From positions 1-33,672 of the forward strand of contig CACIUJ010000009.1 of the NCBI GenBank assembly GCA_902589795.1: a DNA stretch of 33,672 bases, written 5' to 3'. A program made the position numbers and the translations under genes. The stretch is from an uncultured Pelagibacteraceae bacterium. Its GTDB lineage: Bacteria > Pseudomonadota > Alphaproteobacteria > Pelagibacterales > Pelagibacteraceae. Of the stretch, positions 27,903-33,672 are shown piece by piece. The notes under the pieces were generated by a model that saw only the letters and a list, made by a program, of their open reading frames with translations, was not told the origin of the DNA and did no database searches. Every line of letters begins with the position of its first letter. Position 1 is the stretch's first letter.

Positions 27903-27976
27903 TGGCTGGGGCGCTAGGATTCGAACCTAGGATGGTGGTACCAAAAACCACTGCCTTACCGCTTGGCTACGCCCCA
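27903..27976 (-). tRNA. tRNA-Gln (anticodon UUG), CCA encoded
   Basis: A complete minus-strand cloverleaf of 74 nt including CCA. The acceptor stem TGGGGCG pairs with CGCCCCA over 7 bp. The D arm is GCC/GGC. The anticodon stem GTGGT/ACCAC encloses loop TTTTGGT, giving anticodon TTG. The variable loop is 4 nt, and the T arm CTAGG-TTCGAAT-CCTAG is perfect. U1-A72 and discriminator G73 are glutamine identity elements in E. coli. It lies between ispE (38 bp upstream) and cca (4 bp downstream), all on one strand, suggesting cotranscription and release by tRNA processing. Confidence 0.97.
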
Positions 27977-28014
27977 AATTTATAATTTTGAGATATATCA
28001 CAAATTTTATATGT

Positions 28015-28878
28015 TTACATAGTTTTCGACACTATGCTCCAATATTTTGGAAATTTTAATTTTACCAATTTTTGTGCAGAAATAGCGTTGATCTTATCAG
28101 AAAATATTCCAATGCAAGCAGATCCAGATCCTGTTATCCTTGAAAAAATACAGCCTGGCTGAATTTTAATAAAATTAATTAATTTTTCAACCTTCGGGTA
28201 AATTTTAACCACAGCTTTTTCGAGATCATTTTTTTCATTTTTTAAATAATGAATCAATTTAACTTTGTTTTTTACCATTCTTTTAAATTCAAATTTATTC
28301 AAAGAAAGTTCCTTGTTTTTTTTAAATACTCTTCTTGTTGAACAAATAATATTTGGATAAACAATAATAATATTTAAATTAAATTTATTATTAATATTTA
28401 AAATTTCATTTTTCTTTCCAGTTAAAATTTTATTTTTTTTATTTAAAATAATAGGTACGTCAGATCCAATTTTAAATGCTATTTTTTTAATTTCATTATT
28501 ACTTATTTTTAGTTTTCTTTTGTTTTTAAAATATTTTAATAAAGCCGCTGCATTAGAAGATCCTCCTCCTAAACCAGAGCCGTGGGGTATATTTTTTTTA
28601 ATATTTATTCTAAATGACTCTTTTTTTAAAAAGTTTTTATTACGTAAATAATACAAAACCTTTGTAATTGTATTGAAATTTGGATTAATTTTCTTTGCAA
28701 ATTTTCCTGAAAAGAATATTTGATCTTTTTTAGAATTAATTTTACTGATCGTTATAATATCATATAAATTACAAGAAGTTATGATTGATGAAATATTATG
28801 ATATCCATTCTTTAATCTTTTGATTACTTTAAGAAGTAAATTTATTTTACAATAAGATTTTATTTTAATTTTTTTCAC
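28015..28878 (-). CDS. ispE: 4-diphosphocytidyl-2-C-methyl-D-erythritol kinase
   Basis: The GHMP-family kinase of the MEP isoprenoid pathway, phosphorylating CDP-ME at the 2-OH. The 287 residues show the N-terminal SYCKINLLLKVIKRLKNGYH (K11 region), the ATP loop PHGSGLGGGSSNAAALL (98-114), GSDVPII with a conserved Asp, NDLEKAV, and the C-terminal RITGSGSACIGIF. It is followed by tRNA-Gln and cca and lies 9 bp downstream of the TPR gene. A TPR gene before ispE is a frequent alphaproteobacterial arrangement. Confidence 0.95.
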   Translation of the reverse strand: MKKIKIKSYCKINLLLKVIKRLKNGYHNISSIITSCNLYDIITISKINSKKDQIFFSGKFAKKINPNFNTITKVLYYLRNKNFLKKESFRINIKKNIPHGSGLGGGSSNAAALLKYFKNKRKLKISNNEIKKIAFKIGSDVPIILNKKNKILTGKKNEILNINNKFNLNIIIVYPNIICSTRRVFKKNKELSLNKFEFKRMVKNKVKLIHYLKNEKNDLEKAVVKIYPKVEKLINFIKIQPGCIFSRITGSGSACIGIFSDKINAISAQKLVKLKFPKYWSIVSKTM

Positions 28879-28887
28879 TTAAATAAA

Positions 28888-30606
28888 TTATAATTTTTCA
28901 ACTAAACCAAAAATTAACTTACTATCTATTTTTTCTTTTAATTTTTGATCAACTGTATCTAAGGTCAGAACATACTTCCAAAAATATCTGGCTTGTATAT
29001 CTTTCTTTAACATCCATAAAGCATCGGCATAATGGTCGTTGATGACAGGATCTAAAGGTTTTAACTCTACGGCCTTTTGTAAAAATTTTTCTGCATCAAC
29101 ATAATTTTTTTTTGCATAATAGGCCCACCCTAAAGAATCAATTATATAACCATCATCTTTTTGTAATTTTGTAGCTCGTTTAAGCATATCTAGTGCTTTA
29201 TCCAAATTCATTCCTTTCTCGACCCAAGCGTAAGCCAGATAATTTAAAACGTAAGGTTCGTCTGGAGATATTTTAATCGATTCAATTAAATCTTTTTCTG
29301 CCTTTTTCCATTCACCCAACCTTTCGTAACTGCTACCGCGCCTATCAAGAATTTTTGGGAACAAATTATGATCTTTTTTTATTTTTTTTAAAGCTAAGGA
29401 ATAATATTTTATTGATTTTTCAAAATATTCATTATCTTTGTAAAAATTAGCTAGCTCATACAAATGTTCAAAATCAACATTGGTTAATAAATTAAACTCT
29501 TTTTCTAAACTAGAAATAGATTTTTTTTTATTTTTAGTGTCTAATAAAATTGTTGCAACAGTTCTGGCGGAATACCAAGAGTATGCGGGACCAATAGATT
29601 TTAAAGATTTATATAAATTTTTAGAAGTTTTGTATTTTTTTTGATAATAATAGTTTTCTGCCAATAATGCTTTGTTAGGTATAAATTTATTGTTTAATAA
29701 TAAAGAAATATTTAAATAAAAATTTGATAATTGAAAATCTTTTTCATTTGAATATAAATTGGCTAGTATATAAAAAAATTCTGCAAGAACATCTTTTGGA
29801 TTTTGACAGTCAAAAAAATTCGTTATCTCTTTTGTTTTTTTTCCTGAAATAAAATTATTCATTTCTTTAATTAGTAAATTTGAGGTGTATTCTTTCCTGC
29901 TAATATTAATTACTTTTTGCCCTTTTTTAATTTCTTGTTTTGACAATAAGTAATCTACTAAAAAGAAATTATATCTAGAAAAATCATAATTTTCATTTTC
30001 GATTAATTTTCTAAATTGATTTTCAGTTTCATCGCTATCATAAAAACAGTGGAGAAAACTTTTTTGTATTTGCTTTATATGATGATAACGGCTTGGTATT
30101 TTATTAATAAATTCATAACTGTTCTTCTCTTTATTATTAGATGCTTTACTCCATGCTAAAAGAACATTTCCTATAAAATCTTGAAAAAGAAAATTATATC
30201 TTGAAATTTCATTTAACCTTTTAAAATGAATTTCTGCTTTAACATATTCTTTATTTAAAAAGTAGTTTAAGCCCATTACTAAGTCAGCTTCAAAAAATAA
30301 TTCATTTTTATCCCAAACACTATTTGAAAAATCAAATGCTTGTTGAAATTTTTCTAATATAATAAGTGTTCTAAGATATTGAATATTGTAGTTGCTATGG
30401 GTACTTTTTAAAGATTGAACTTTATTTAGATATTTAAAAGTATTATTTGGAGAATCCAAATTTATAGATGTTATACCCGAAAAATAGTTTGATATATTGT
30501 GTTTAGAGTATTTAATTTTTTTATCTTTGCCAAAAGCCCCAGTTACGAATAATAAGCTAAGTATTAAAAAAAAAATTAAATAAATATTTTTAATAAAGCT
30601 TTTCAT
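28888..30606 (-). CDS. Exported tetratricopeptide-repeat protein
   Basis: 572 residues from the ATG at 30606. A longer frame to 30681 would overlap the divergent glycosylase gene and add 25 residues ahead of a clear signal peptide, so it is rejected. The N-terminus MKSFIKNIYLIFFLILSLLF has a Sec-type signal without a lipobox cysteine. The middle is weakly repetitive and rich in Asn/Lys/Phe/Tyr. The last ~170 residues contain recognisable TPR units (ILDRRGSSYERLGEWKKAEK, YVLNYLAYAWVEKGMNLDKA, IIDSLGWAYYAKKNYVDAEK, VINDHYADALWMLKK). TPRs bind protein partners; the partner is unknown and a periplasmic location is inferred. Only 17 bp separate its ATG from the divergent gene. Confidence 0.85.
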   Translation of the reverse strand: MKSFIKNIYLIFFLILSLLFVTGAFGKDKKIKYSKHNISNYFSGITSINLDSPNNTFKYLNKVQSLKSTHSNYNIQYLRTLIILEKFQQAFDFSNSVWDKNELFFEADLVMGLNYFLNKEYVKAEIHFKRLNEISRYNFLFQDFIGNVLLAWSKASNNKEKNSYEFINKIPSRYHHIKQIQKSFLHCFYDSDETENQFRKLIENENYDFSRYNFFLVDYLLSKQEIKKGQKVINISRKEYTSNLLIKEMNNFISGKKTKEITNFFDCQNPKDVLAEFFYILANLYSNEKDFQLSNFYLNISLLLNNKFIPNKALLAENYYYQKKYKTSKNLYKSLKSIGPAYSWYSARTVATILLDTKNKKKSISSLEKEFNLLTNVDFEHLYELANFYKDNEYFEKSIKYYSLALKKIKKDHNLFPKILDRRGSSYERLGEWKKAEKDLIESIKISPDEPYVLNYLAYAWVEKGMNLDKALDMLKRATKLQKDDGYIIDSLGWAYYAKKNYVDAEKFLQKAVELKPLDPVINDHYADALWMLKKDIQARYFWKYVLTLDTVDQKLKEKIDSKLIFGLVEKL

Positions 30607-30622
30607 ATAATATAGTTTATAA
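30606..30622. promoter_or_regulatory. Overlapping divergent -10 boxes between TPR gene and uracil-DNA glycosylase
   Basis: On the plus strand, a perfect TATAAT (30606-30611) begins on the TPR start codon and lies 12 nt before the glycosylase ATG. On the minus strand, TATAAA (30617-30622) lies 10 nt before the TPR ATG. Both would give leaders of about 5 nt. No convincing -35 elements are visible, and such boxes are common in AT-rich DNA. Confidence 0.4.
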
Positions 30623-30623
30623 A

Positions 30624-31328
30624 ATGAAAAAGAGTTTAAATCAAAAATTAATTGATCTTGTTGAATATTATAATTTAACAAATATTAACATTCTACTAAG
30701 CGAAAATGGTATCAAAAGGAGCCATGATAGCAATAGCCCTAGATCTGGTAGTACAAAATTGCAAAAATTACAAAAACTTAAAAATAATATAAAAAATATC
30801 AAAAATTGCGAATTAAAAAAAAGTGCTACCAATATGGTGTTTGCTGATGGAAATATTAATTCAAAAATAATGATTATAGGCGAAGGTCCAGGTGCACAAG
30901 AAGACAAAGAGGGAATTCCGTTTGTGGGTAGGGCTGGTAAACTTTTGGATAAAATGCTGGATGCAATACAACTTAATAGATCAAAAGTATATATCTCCAA
31001 TGTAGTAAATTATAGACCGCCACAAAATCGGAAGCCTTCCGAAACTGAAATTGCAAGATATTTGCCATTTCTTAAAAACCATATTGAAATTATAAATCCA
31101 AAAATTCTGTTATTATTAGGTAGTACTGCTCTAAATGCTTTGATAGGAAATGAAATAGTAATTTCTAAAGCAAGGGGAAAATGGATCCAAAAAGAAATAG
31201 GGGGTGCCAAACTTTGGATAATTGCTTCTTTTCACCCAGCTTTTCTGATGCGTCAACCAGAACAAAAAAAGCTTGCTTGGATAGATTTGAAAATGATACG
31301 AGAAAAATCAAAAACATTAAAAATATAA
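30624..31328 (+). CDS. Family 4-like uracil-DNA glycosylase lacking most Fe-S cysteines
   Basis: A 234-residue protein of the UDG superfamily that would excise uracil from DNA. Motif 1 is IIGEGPGAQEDKEGIPFVGRAG (84-105), followed by YISNVVNYRPPQNRKP, LLLLGSTALNALIG, and motif 2 SFHPAFLMRQP (202-212). Classical family 4 enzymes bind [4Fe-4S] through four cysteines. Here only C62 (KNCELKK) remains; the other positions read I59, Y130 (NVVNYRPP) and Y146 (EIARYLPFL), and the protein has no other cysteine. It is divergent from the TPR gene by 17 bp and followed by rnhB. Confidence 0.88.
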   Translation: MKKSLNQKLIDLVEYYNLTNINILLSENGIKRSHDSNSPRSGSTKLQKLQKLKNNIKNIKNCELKKSATNMVFADGNINSKIMIIGEGPGAQEDKEGIPFVGRAGKLLDKMLDAIQLNRSKVYISNVVNYRPPQNRKPSETEIARYLPFLKNHIEIINPKILLLLGSTALNALIGNEIVISKARGKWIQKEIGGAKLWIIASFHPAFLMRQPEQKKLAWIDLKMIREKSKTLKI

Positions 31329-31342
31329 ATTTTCTATAAAAT

Positions 31343-31927
31343 ATGATTAAAATTGCTGGTGTAGATGAAGTTGGTAGAGGGTGTTTAGCTGGTCCAGTTT
31401 TCGCTGCAGCAGTTATTCTAAATAATAAAATTATTAGAAAAAATATTAAAGACTCAAAAAAAATTTCATTCAAAAAAAGAATATTAATTTCTGAATATAT
31501 AAAAAAAAACTCAATTTTTGCTATAGGAATGGCCAGTGTAGAAGAAATTAATAAAATTAATATTTTAAATGCCTCCCTTCTCTCAATGAAAAGAGCTTTG
31601 GATAAATTAAAAACTAAACCTTCTTTTGCATATATAGATGGCCCCTTTGCTCCAAAAAATACAAAAATAAAATGTAAAACTTTTATTAAAGGCGACGATA
31701 GGATTGTTTGTATAGCGGCTGCTTCTATTATAGCTAAAACTACAAGAGATTTATTTATGATAGAATTAGGAAAGAAGTATCCAGAATATAAATGGAGTAA
31801 AAATTTTGGATATGGAACTGAAGAACATTTAAAAAAACTAAGAAAATATGGAGTTACCAAACATCATAGAAAAACTTTTCGACCGATACACAATATATTG
31901 ATGAATGATGCACGTGAAACACAATAG
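31343..31927 (+). CDS. rnhB: Ribonuclease HII
   Basis: It cleaves RNA in RNA-DNA hybrids and starts removal of single ribonucleotides from DNA. The 194 residues have the acidic metal site in IAGVDEVGRGCLAGPVFAAAV (D8, E9), DSKKISFKKR, YIDGPFAPKN with a further conserved Asp, and KGDDRIVCIAAASIIAKTTRDLFM. The C-terminal FGYGTEEHLKKLRKYGVTKHHRKTF is typical. It lies 14 bp after the glycosylase gene and 76 bp before ccrM; rnhB next to ccrM is a known alphaproteobacterial order. Confidence 0.96.
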   Translation: MIKIAGVDEVGRGCLAGPVFAAAVILNNKIIRKNIKDSKKISFKKRILISEYIKKNSIFAIGMASVEEINKINILNASLLSMKRALDKLKTKPSFAYIDGPFAPKNTKIKCKTFIKGDDRIVCIAAASIIAKTTRDLFMIELGKKYPEYKWSKNFGYGTEEHLKKLRKYGVTKHHRKTFRPIHNILMNDARETQ

Positions 31928-31951
31928 GACTCGTTTTTTTTCTATTAAGAT

Positions 31952-31980
31952 TTGACGGAGATACAAATTTAGAGTCTAAT
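31952..31980 (+). promoter_or_regulatory. Candidate ccrM promoter overlapped by a GANTC site
   Basis: TTGACG (-35, 31952-31957), a 17 bp spacer, and TCTAAT (-10, 31975-31980), each one mismatch from consensus. A GAGTC methylation site (31972-31976), itself inside the inverted repeat TTAGA-G-TCTAA, overlaps the -10. The expected start site is near 31987. Confidence 0.6.
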
Positions 31981-31997
31981 TCAACGTTAAGTTGAAT
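31979..31997 (+). promoter_or_regulatory. Inverted repeat in the ccrM leader containing part of a GANTC site
   Basis: ATTCAAC-GTTAA-GTTGAAT: perfect 7-nt arms with a 5-nt loop, ending 6 nt before the ATG at 32004. The right arm runs into GAATC (31994-31998). It could be a protein-binding site, or a weak hairpin near the ribosome-binding region if transcribed in full. Confidence 0.5.
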
Positions 31998-32003
31998 CTA
32001 GAT

Positions 32004-33074
32004 ATGTCTAAATTTGAAAACCAAATTGTAAACGAAAATTCCTTAGAAATACTAAAAAAAATTCCTGACAAAACTTTTAATTTAATTTTTGCAGACCCTC
32101 CATACAATTTACAAATTGAAGAAAAATTAAAAAGACCAGATGATAGTAAGGTTAACGGTGTTTATGATAAGTGGGATCAATTTAAAAGTTTCAAACATTA
32201 TGATGATTTCTGCAAAGATTGGCTAAAAGAATGTAAAAGAGTTTTAAAAGACAACGGAAGCATTTGGGTTATTGGATCATATCACAATATTTTTAGACTA
32301 GGCTTTCACCTACAAAATTTAAATTACTGGTTGCTTAACGATATAATTTGGAGAAAAAAAAATCCAATGCCAAATTTTAAAGGAACTAGATTTACCAATG
32401 CTCACGAAACTTTAATTTGGGCTTCGAAAAGCAAAAAATCAAAATATACTTTTAATTATCAATCTTTAAAGTGCTTAAACGATGATCTGCAAATGCGCTC
32501 TGATTGGACTTTCCCCATATGTAGTGGAAAAGAAAGATTGAAAAAAAGTGGAAAAAAAATTCATTCTACTCAAAAACCGGAAGTTCTTTTACATAGAATT
32601 ATTTTAGCAACAACCAATAAAGACGATACCATTTTAGATCCATTTTTAGGTACTGGAACTACTGCTGCTGTAGCTAAAAAATTAGGCCGAAAATACTTTG
32701 GAATAGAACAAGATAAAAAATATTTTAAAGCAGCTAATGATAGGATTAATAGGGTTAAAATTATTAGTGAAAGCTATTTGGATACCTTAAAAAATAATAA
32801 ATCTAAGCCAAGAATACCATTTGGATCCTTAGTTGAATTAGGAATAATTAAGCCAGGAACTAATATTTTTGATCAAAAGAAAAAAGTTAACGCAAAAATA
32901 ATGGTAGATGGCAGTATCAAACACAAAGAATCAGAAGGCTCAATACATAAAGTTGCAGCTAAAATAATGGGAACTGAAAGTTATAATGGATGGACATATT
33001 GGTATTGTGATGTGGGAGGTTCAATGGTTCCAATAGATAATCTTAGGCAAAGATTTTTAAGTAAAAATGTCTAG
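32004..33074 (+). CDS. ccrM: Cell-cycle-regulated DNA adenine methyltransferase CcrM (GANTC)
   Basis: An N6-adenine methyltransferase of the beta class, 356 residues from the ATG at 32004; a TTG at 31992 is within the leader repeat and unlikely. The catalytic DPPY is at 31-34 (IFADPPYNLQ), the SAM-binding DPFLGTGTT at 212-220 lies after it, and HSTQKPEVLLHRI is at 187-199. The C-terminal ~80 residues (FGSLVELGIIKPGTNIF through YNGWTYWYCDVGGSMVPIDNL) form the extra domain typical of CcrM. No restriction enzyme gene is nearby, supporting a solitary regulatory methylase. Three GANTC sites lie in the 76 bp upstream. It converges on the monooxygenase gene with 1 bp between stops. Confidence 0.96.
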   Translation: MSKFENQIVNENSLEILKKIPDKTFNLIFADPPYNLQIEEKLKRPDDSKVNGVYDKWDQFKSFKHYDDFCKDWLKECKRVLKDNGSIWVIGSYHNIFRLGFHLQNLNYWLLNDIIWRKKNPMPNFKGTRFTNAHETLIWASKSKKSKYTFNYQSLKCLNDDLQMRSDWTFPICSGKERLKKSGKKIHSTQKPEVLLHRIILATTNKDDTILDPFLGTGTTAAVAKKLGRKYFGIEQDKKYFKAANDRINRVKIISESYLDTLKNNKSKPRIPFGSLVELGIIKPGTNIFDQKKKVNAKIMVDGSIKHKESEGSIHKVAAKIMGTESYNGWTYWYCDVGGSMVPIDNLRQRFLSKNV

Positions 33075-33075
33075 T

Positions 33076-33672
33076 TTATTTATATATTTTCCCTAAGTAA
33101 CTTTGTATAAAATTTTTGTTTTTTACAAGTCGTTTCAAAAAAAAGTTTCTTAAAATCTCTAATAAAAAATTAGAAATGTGAAATCCAAAATAATTAAATT
33201 TTGTACGTTTATTAATTTGGTTTGTTCTTTTTAATCTTCTTTTAAAATAAATATTTTGTATATTTATTTTATTTTCAGATAATAAGTTAAATAATTCGTC
33301 TGCTGCTTCGATTGATTGTGATGCTCCCTGGGCTAGCGCTGGAGCAAAAGTATAAAAAGCATCTCCTAAGTAAAATACATTATCATAAATTGATTTTATG
33401 GGTTTTTTAGTTACATAAACAGGCCATAAATTTAAATCACCTTTAAATAAATTTTCTAAACTTTTATTTTTTGAAAAAATTTTTTTTTTCAGTATCGAGT
33501 GTATATCATAATTTTGAGATAATTTTTCTCTTACAATACAAACCAAATTAAAATCGTTATTTTTATTTATGGGGTAAATAACAACATGTGCGTCTGGAAG
33601 CATTATTAATGATATACTTTCTTTTTCATAATTAAATTCTTTTGGGGATTTAATTACTGATCTAATGGAAAC
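33076..33672 (-). CDS. FAD-dependent monooxygenase, C-terminal part (5' end outside window)
   Basis: The minus-strand frame stays open to the window edge; codons before the first internal ATG (33603) read VSIRSVIKSPKEFNYEKESISLI, so the N-terminus is missing. About 198 residues are visible. LPDAHVVIYPI, FNLVCIVREK and the FAD/ribityl motif VFYLGDAFYTFAPALAQGASQSIEAADELF are typical of the PHBH-fold flavin monooxygenases (UbiH/COQ6, salicylate hydroxylase). The usual GDAaH histidine is tyrosine here. The missing N-terminus would carry the GxGxxG FAD site. Substrate cannot be set; a ubiquinone or aromatic hydroxylase are both possible. Confidence 0.85.
   Translation of the reverse strand, partial: VSIRSVIKSPKEFNYEKESISLIMLPDAHVVIYPINKNNDFNLVCIVREKLSQNYDIHSILKKKIFSKNKSLENLFKGDLNLWPVYVTKKPIKSIYDNVFYLGDAFYTFAPALAQGASQSIEAADELFNLLSENKINIQNIYFKRRLKRTNQINKRTKFNYFGFHISNFLLEILRNFFLKRLVKNKNFIQSYLGKIYK

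Noticed and set aside
30607..30681. N-terminal extension of the TPR protein
   Set aside because: It runs through the start of the divergent glycosylase gene and would bury a clear signal peptide 25 residues in.
31165..31860. Long open frame (about 230 codons) on the minus strand opposite rnhB and the end of the glycosylase gene
   Set aside because: It is antisense to two well-conserved genes, very rich in Phe/Leu/Ile as expected from reading A-rich coding DNA backwards, and has no recognisable domain.
31934..31941. Run of eight T after rnhB as an intrinsic terminator
   Set aside because: No stable stem could be found directly upstream of the T-run.

Overview
The window is a dense, very AT-rich stretch (roughly 30% G+C by eye) of an alphaproteobacterial chromosome. 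It most likely comes from the marine SAR11 clade (Pelagibacterales, 'Candidatus Pelagibacter'-like). The grounds are extreme gene packing (median spacing near zero, many 1-32 bp overlaps, no gap above about 100 bp), A/T-biased codons with lysine- and isoleucine-rich proteins, and alphaproteobacterial gene neighbourhoods: petABC, rnhB-ccrM, ubiK/lgt/midA/pgeF, uvrC-pgsA, and marR-ompR next to ilvE. There is no prophage, IS element, CRISPR array, rRNA or plasmid feature. The lineage call is inference from gene content; no 16S sequence is present.

Layout. (1) 1-1637: 3' half of carB. (2) 1679-3293 (minus): a two-gene unit of an ELM1-like GT-B protein followed by a 2-oxoglutarate/Fe(II) oxygenase. 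Then 3389-5419 (plus): guaC and trxB. This is the most accessory-looking part, and the guaC 5' end has atypical base composition. (3) 5420-6607 (minus): an aspartate-type aminotransferase, divergent from a long plus-strand operon at 6640-12358: uvrB, a pteridine-reductase-like SDR, folB, uvrC and pgsA, joined by overlapping ends. (4) ilvE (minus) is divergent from a MarR regulator, an OmpR-type response regulator and a histidine kinase (13346-15750). The shared promoter region holds a perfect 19-bp palindrome. (5) ubiK (minus), then lgt, midA-like, pgeF, prs, rplY (L25), pth and ychF (15745-22112). (6) petABC (minus, 22114-24770), the cytochrome bc1 complex, divergent from trmL-hemF-greA. (7) A minus-strand unit: TPR protein, ispE, tRNA-Gln(UUG), cca (26600-30606). 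(8) A plus-strand unit: family-4-like uracil-DNA glycosylase, rnhB and ccrM (30624-33074). (9) 3' part of an FAD-dependent monooxygenase running off the right edge.

The genes are mostly housekeeping: pyrimidine and purine supply (carB, guaC, prs), DNA repair (uvrB, uvrC, udg, rnhB), aerobic respiration and haem (petABC, hemF, ubiK), envelope lipids (pgsA, lgt), folate/pterin chemistry, tRNA maturation and translation (tRNA-Gln, cca, trmL, pth, rplY, ychF), and cell-cycle DNA methylation (ccrM).

Points most worth a second look: GANTC sites embedded in the predicted ccrM promoter; a palindrome that fits two back-to-back promoters at ilvE/marR; a shared C-terminal tail on cytochromes b and c1; a uracil-DNA glycosylase that has lost most Fe-S ligand cysteines; a pteridine-reductase/folB pair inside a uvrB-uvrC operon; a tRNA-Gln ending 4 nt before the cca start codon; and divergent gene pairs with only 17-32 bp between start codons. 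I found no clearly new defence, mobile or biosynthetic system.
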